Positions 60,532-64,000 of a DNA stretch of 64,000 nt are shown here, piece after piece. How positions within the stretch are numbered: the first letter of the stretch is position 1; every line of letters starts with the position of its first letter. Below the pieces are notes generated by a model, which made no database searches, was not told where the DNA came from, and saw only the letters and a list, made by a program, of their open reading frames with translations. The DNA is from Saccharopolyspora kobensis. GTDB taxonomy: Bacteria; Actinomycetota; Actinomycetes; Mycobacteriales; Pseudonocardiaceae. Made by a program: the position numbers and the translations under genes. The stretch lies in contig NZ_FNVB01000006.1 in NCBI RefSeq assembly GCF_900108315.1, forward strand, positions 330,180 through 394,179. The letters are read 5' to 3'.

Positions 60532-61928
60532 CCCTCGTCCTTCACTACGCAGCCCGCAGCGACCGCGGCCTGGTTCGTTCCAACAACCAGGACTCGGTCT
60601 ATGCCGGCCCACGACTACTCGCCCTCGCGGACGGCATGGGAGGCCATGCCGCCGGTGAGGTCGCCAGCAAGGTCGTCATCGCGGCGCTCGCGCCGCTGGA
60701 CGACGACGAGCCCAGCGACGACCTGCTGGGTCAGCTCCGCAACGCGGTGCTGACCGGCAACGGTGCCATCGCCGAGCTGGTGGCCAACGACCCGGACCTG
60801 GAGGGGATGGGCACCACGCTGACCGCTGTCCTGTTCGCGGGCAGCAAGCTCGGCTTGGTGCACATCGGCGACTCCCGGGCCTACCTGGTCCGCGACGGCG
60901 AGCTGGCCCAGATAACCCACGACGACACCTTCGTGCAGTCGCTGATCGACGAAGGCCGGATCACCGAGGAGGAGGCCGCCAACCACCCGCAGCGCTCGCT
61001 GCTGCTGCACGCGTTGACCGGCCACGAGGTGGAACCGAGCCTGGCGATCCGGGAGGCGCGCGCCGGGGACCGCTACCTGCTCTGCTCGGACGGGCTGACC
61101 GGCCCGGTGAGCACCGAGACGCTGGCGGAGGCCCTGCGCATCCCGGACCCGCAGCAGTGCGCGGACCGGATGATCGAGCTCGCCCTCAAGGGCGGCGGTC
61201 CGGACAACGTCACCGTGATCATCGCCGACGTCGTCGACGTCGAGTTCGGCGATGACGCCCCGATCGTCGGGGGCGCGGCGGGAAATGGCGATGAGCATCC
61301 GCAACCCGATTCGTCGGCGGCGCGCGCTTCCGCGGTGACCATGCCGCGGCCGCAGCCGCAGCGTTTCGAACCCACCTCACCGCCGCCGGAGCTGCCGCGC
61401 AAGCGGCGTTGGCTGCGCTGGCTGCTGGTGATGTGCGGCGTGCTCATCCTGCTTGTTGGCGGCGGACTGGTCGGGCGTTGGTGGGTGCTCAACCAGTACT
61501 ACATCGGTGCCAACGCCGCCGATGAGGTGGTGATCTACCAGGGCGTGCAGGGCAGCGTGCTCGGCGTCTCGCTGAACTGGCAGGTGGAGACCTCCTGCCC
61601 GCCGGACTCGGCCGCGGACTGCACCCCGATCAAGCTGACGGACCTGCAGGAAGCGCAGCGACCGGACGTGCGCAACGGCATCACCGAGGTCAACGGCCTG
61701 CAGGACGCCCGCGAGGCGATGCGCAGGCTGCGGATGACCGCGCTGCTGCCCGAGTGCCAGAAGCCCGAGCCGCCCGCGCAGCAGCCACCGGCGCCGCCGA
61801 CGAACCAGCCCGGCGACGTCGTCCCGCCGCCCGGACAGCCGAACTCCGAGGTGCCTCCGCCGGATGACGCCACCCCGCTGCAGACGGAGGAGCAGAAGCC
61901 GGGCGTGACCTGCCGGATGGTGAGTTGA
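60528..61928 (+). CDS. pstP: PP2C-type Ser/Thr protein phosphatase
   Basis: 466 residues. PP2C motifs are ALADGMGGHAAGE, GDSRAYL, LLCSDGLTG and GGPDNVTVIIAD, with metal-binding Asp residues in each. A membrane helix at about 295-316 (RWLLVMCGVLILLVGGGLV) leads to a Pro-rich extracytoplasmic tail. It removes phosphate from PknA/PknB and their targets in cell growth control. ATG 60528 overlaps the fhaB stop. Confidence 0.95.
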   Translation: MTLVLHYAARSDRGLVRSNNQDSVYAGPRLLALADGMGGHAAGEVASKVVIAALAPLDDDEPSDDLLGQLRNAVLTGNGAIAELVANDPDLEGMGTTLTAVLFAGSKLGLVHIGDSRAYLVRDGELAQITHDDTFVQSLIDEGRITEEEAANHPQRSLLLHALTGHEVEPSLAIREARAGDRYLLCSDGLTGPVSTETLAEALRIPDPQQCADRMIELALKGGGPDNVTVIIADVVDVEFGDDAPIVGGAAGNGDEHPQPDSSAARASAVTMPRPQPQRFEPTSPPPELPRKRRWLRWLLVMCGVLILLVGGGLVGRWWVLNQYYIGANAADEVVIYQGVQGSVLGVSLNWQVETSCPPDSAADCTPIKLTDLQEAQRPDVRNGITEVNGLQDAREAMRRLRMTALLPECQKPEPPAQQPPAPPTNQPGDVVPPPGQPNSEVPPPDDATPLQTEEQKPGVTCRMVS

Positions 61929-63340
61929 TGCCCGAACCGGCCGCTCAGACCGGAGCGACCAGCGGCGCCCCGCGAGTTCTCACTCGGCGGGGCACCGAAC
62001 TGTTCATGCTGGTTTTCGCTGCGGTGCTCGTCACCTTCGCGCTGCTCATCGTGGAGATCTCCCAGGAGCAGACCGTCACCCGGGACCTGTTCCTGTACGG
62101 GGCTGCCTTCCTGGTGCTCTTCGGCGTGGCGCACTTCGCGGTGCGCCGCTGGGCGCCGTACGCCGACCCGTTGATCCTGCCGCTGGTGGCGCTGATCAAC
62201 GGGATCGGTCTGGTGATGCTGCACCGGCTCGACCTCGCCGAGGTCTACGGCGGGCCGTTCACCGGCAAGCAGATCATGTTCAGCGCGATCGGCGTCGTGC
62301 TGTTCGTCCTCGTCCTAGCGTTCATCAAGGACCACCGGACGCTGGCCCAGTACGGCTTCACCTGCGGGTTCGTCGGGATCGCGCTGCTGGCGCTGCCCGG
62401 CCTGCTGCCCGCCAGCATCTCGGAGGCCAACGGCGCGAAGCTGTGGATCCGGTTCGGTCCGCTGGGCTCCATCCAGCCCGGTGAGTTCGCCAAGATCCTG
62501 CTGCTGATCTTCTTCGCCTCGTTCCTGGTCTCCAAGCGGGAGCTGTTCACCACCGCCGGGAAGCGCTTCCTCGGCGTGGACTGGCCGCGCCCGCGGGACC
62601 TGATGCCGGTGATCGCGGCCTGGGTGCTGTCCATCGGCATCCTGGTGCTGGAGAAGGACCTCGGCTCCTCGCTGCTGTTCTTCGGCATCGTGCTGGTGAT
62701 GCTCTACATCGCCACCGAGCGCGCGGTGTGGGTGTTCCTCGGCCTGTCGTTGTTCGCGCTCGGCGCCATCATCGCGTTCAACCTGTTCGACCACGTCCAG
62801 GCCCGGGTCAACACCTGGCTGGACCCGCTGGCCGAGGGCGCCGCCAACGACCAGCTCCGCACCGGCCTGTTCGGCATGGCCAACGGCGGGATGTTCGGCT
62901 CCGGGCTCGGCTCGGGCCGGCCGTACCTGACCTCATGGGCGGCCAGCGACTTCATCATCTCGGCCATCGGCGAAGAGCTCGGCCTGGTCGGGCTGATGGC
63001 CGTGCTGATGATGTACCTGCTGCTGGTGATGCGCGGTCTGCGCACCTCGCTGGCGGTGCGCGACTCCTTCGGCAAGCTGTTCGCCGGCGGTCTCGCGTTC
63101 ACCATCGTGCTGCAGCTGTTCGTGGTCGCAGGCGGCGTCACCGGGCTGATCCCGATGACCGGTCTGACCGCGCCGTTCCTGGCCGCCGGTGGTTCGTCGC
63201 TGCTCGCCAACTACGTGCTGGTCGCTCTCCTGCTGCGGATCTCCGACGCCGCGCGGCGGCCGCAGACGCCTGCCAAGCCCAAGCCGAAGCAGGCGCCGAT
63301 CGCGGAAGCGCATACGGAACTCGTGGAGCGTCCCCGATGA
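61928..63340 (+). CDS. rodA: FtsW/RodA/SpoVE-family peptidoglycan glycosyltransferase
   Basis: 470 residues, ten or more helices. The SEDS core is visible: KLWIRFGPLGSIQPGEFAKI, VLEKDLGSSLLFFG, and PMTGLTAPFLAAGGSSLLANY. SEDS proteins polymerise glycan strands with a class B penicillin-binding protein. ATG 61928 overlaps the pstP stop codon (TGATG); TTG 61925 is a less likely start. It overlaps the pbpA start by four bases. Confidence 0.95.
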   Translation: MPEPAAQTGATSGAPRVLTRRGTELFMLVFAAVLVTFALLIVEISQEQTVTRDLFLYGAAFLVLFGVAHFAVRRWAPYADPLILPLVALINGIGLVMLHRLDLAEVYGGPFTGKQIMFSAIGVVLFVLVLAFIKDHRTLAQYGFTCGFVGIALLALPGLLPASISEANGAKLWIRFGPLGSIQPGEFAKILLLIFFASFLVSKRELFTTAGKRFLGVDWPRPRDLMPVIAAWVLSIGILVLEKDLGSSLLFFGIVLVMLYIATERAVWVFLGLSLFALGAIIAFNLFDHVQARVNTWLDPLAEGAANDQLRTGLFGMANGGMFGSGLGSGRPYLTSWAASDFIISAIGEELGLVGLMAVLMMYLLLVMRGLRTSLAVRDSFGKLFAGGLAFTIVLQLFVVAGGVTGLIPMTGLTAPFLAAGGSSLLANYVLVALLLRISDAARRPQTPAKPKPKQAPIAEAHTELVERPR

Positions 63341-64000
63341 ACAAGCCGCTGCGCCGAGTGGCGCTGGCCATGATGGTGATGGTCGTGTTGCTGATGGGCA
63401 ACGCGACCTACATCCAGGTGATCCAGGCCAGCGAGCTCCGCGACCACGCCCTGAACAAGCGGACCCAGTACGAGGAGTTCGCCAGGGAGCGCGGGCAGAT
63501 CATCGCCGGTGGCCAGTCGCTGGCCCGGTCGGTGCCCAACGAGGACAACCGCTACAAGTGGCTGCGCACCTACCCGAACGGCCCGATGTACGCCCCGGTG
63601 ACCGGGTTCTACTCGTTCTACTACGGCTCCAACGGCATCGAGCGCGCCGAGGACAAGATCCTCACCGGCAAGGACGACAGCCTGGCCTTCGACCGGCTGT
63701 CGGACATGATCACCGGTAAGGAGTCGCGCGGCGGCAGCGTCGAGCTGACCATCAACACGGCCATGCAAGAGGTGGCCTACAAGGAGCTGACCAGCAAGGG
63801 CTTCTCCGGCTCGGTGGTGGCGCTGGACCCGCGGTCGGGCGAGATCCTGACCATGGTCAACGCGCCGTCCTACGACCCGGGACTGCTGACCTCGACCGAC
63901 AACAACGAGGTCGCCAAGCAGTGGAACAACCTCAGCGAGGCCGAGGACAACCCGATGTCCAACCGCGCGGTCTCCGAGATCTACCCGCCCGGTTCGACCT
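63337..64000 (+). CDS. pbpA: Penicillin-binding protein PbpA, 5' part only
   Basis: Partial: 221 codons before the window edge. An N-terminal membrane helix (VALAMMVMVVLLMG) and the non-catalytic dimerisation domain (YIQVIQASELRDHALN, SVVALDPRSGEILTMVNAPS) identify a class B PBP. The last residues IYPPGST are the beginning of the active-site STxK box, which lies just outside the window. ATG 63337 overlaps the rodA stop. Confidence 0.93.
   Translation, partial: MNKPLRRVALAMMVMVVLLMGNATYIQVIQASELRDHALNKRTQYEEFARERGQIIAGGQSLARSVPNEDNRYKWLRTYPNGPMYAPVTGFYSFYYGSNGIERAEDKILTGKDDSLAFDRLSDMITGKESRGGSVELTINTAMQEVAYKELTSKGFSGSVVALDPRSGEILTMVNAPSYDPGLLTSTDNNEVAKQWNNLSEAEDNPMSNRAVSEIYPPGST

Overview
The window is high-GC actinobacterial chromosome. 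The gene content points to the Pseudonocardiaceae, and a Saccharopolyspora-like genome is my best guess. The reasons are frequent GTG starts, leaderless genes, the fhaA-fhaB-pstP-rodA-pbpA cell-division cluster next to a tRNA-Leu, XRE/DUF397 modules, and several TTGTCCACA-type DnaA boxes. In actinobacteria the fhaA-pbpA cluster lies near dnaA, so the window is probably origin-proximal, with dnaA expected beyond the right edge.

Layout. 0-7.5 kb: a Q/P-rich membrane protein, a giant methyltransferase-GT2-GT4 fusion, and a two-component system whose upstream gene ends in an overlapping poly-Asp tract. 7.7-19.8 kb: a baeRF protein, a DMT transporter behind a candidate leader peptide, a DnaA-box palindrome, a DASS transporter with glycerate kinase, gamma-glutamyltransferase, UDP-glucose dehydrogenase and three oxidoreductases. 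19.9-24.4 kb: a RecB/RNase H-like nuclease, a DUF6474-like protein, and an ECF41-type sigma factor with a flavin oxidoreductase. 24.4-31.7 kb: an osmoprotectant island with two BCCT carriers and a complete OpuC-type ABC importer. 31.9-33.8 kb: a copper-handling operon (membrane protein, YcnI, CopC). 33.9-35.8 kb: an XRE/DUF397 module.

36-50 kb is the most unusual part. Two paralogous multidomain proteins (862 and 1139 residues) each join a HAD-phosphatase-like domain to a C-terminal domain resembling isocyanide synthases (DIT1/PvcA/IsnA). Between them lie an XRE-TPR regulator with an APH-like kinase and a three-gene surface-glycan operon (GT-C, GT2, GtrA). The larger paralog is divergent from a TetR gene, and their shared promoter region holds an inverted repeat. 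I know of no described pathway with this architecture; it is my main candidate for an undescribed system.

50-58 kb: a PLP amino-acid deaminase or racemase, an aldonolactone oxidase, an NAD(P)-binding protein, an IclR regulator, an HD hydrolase, a DUF1772 protein and tRNA-Leu(CAG) with tandem terminators. 58.6-64 kb: fhaA, fhaB, pstP, rodA and the start of pbpA, in which each gene from fhaB onward overlaps the next.

The intergenic DNA is also structured. Many gene 3' ends carry long palindromes belonging to recurrent families. One is an exactly 44-bp element present six times at four loci with compensatory changes. A second has CCGTGAG...CTCACGG arms around a conserved loop. They probably act as transcription terminators or mRNA-end structures.
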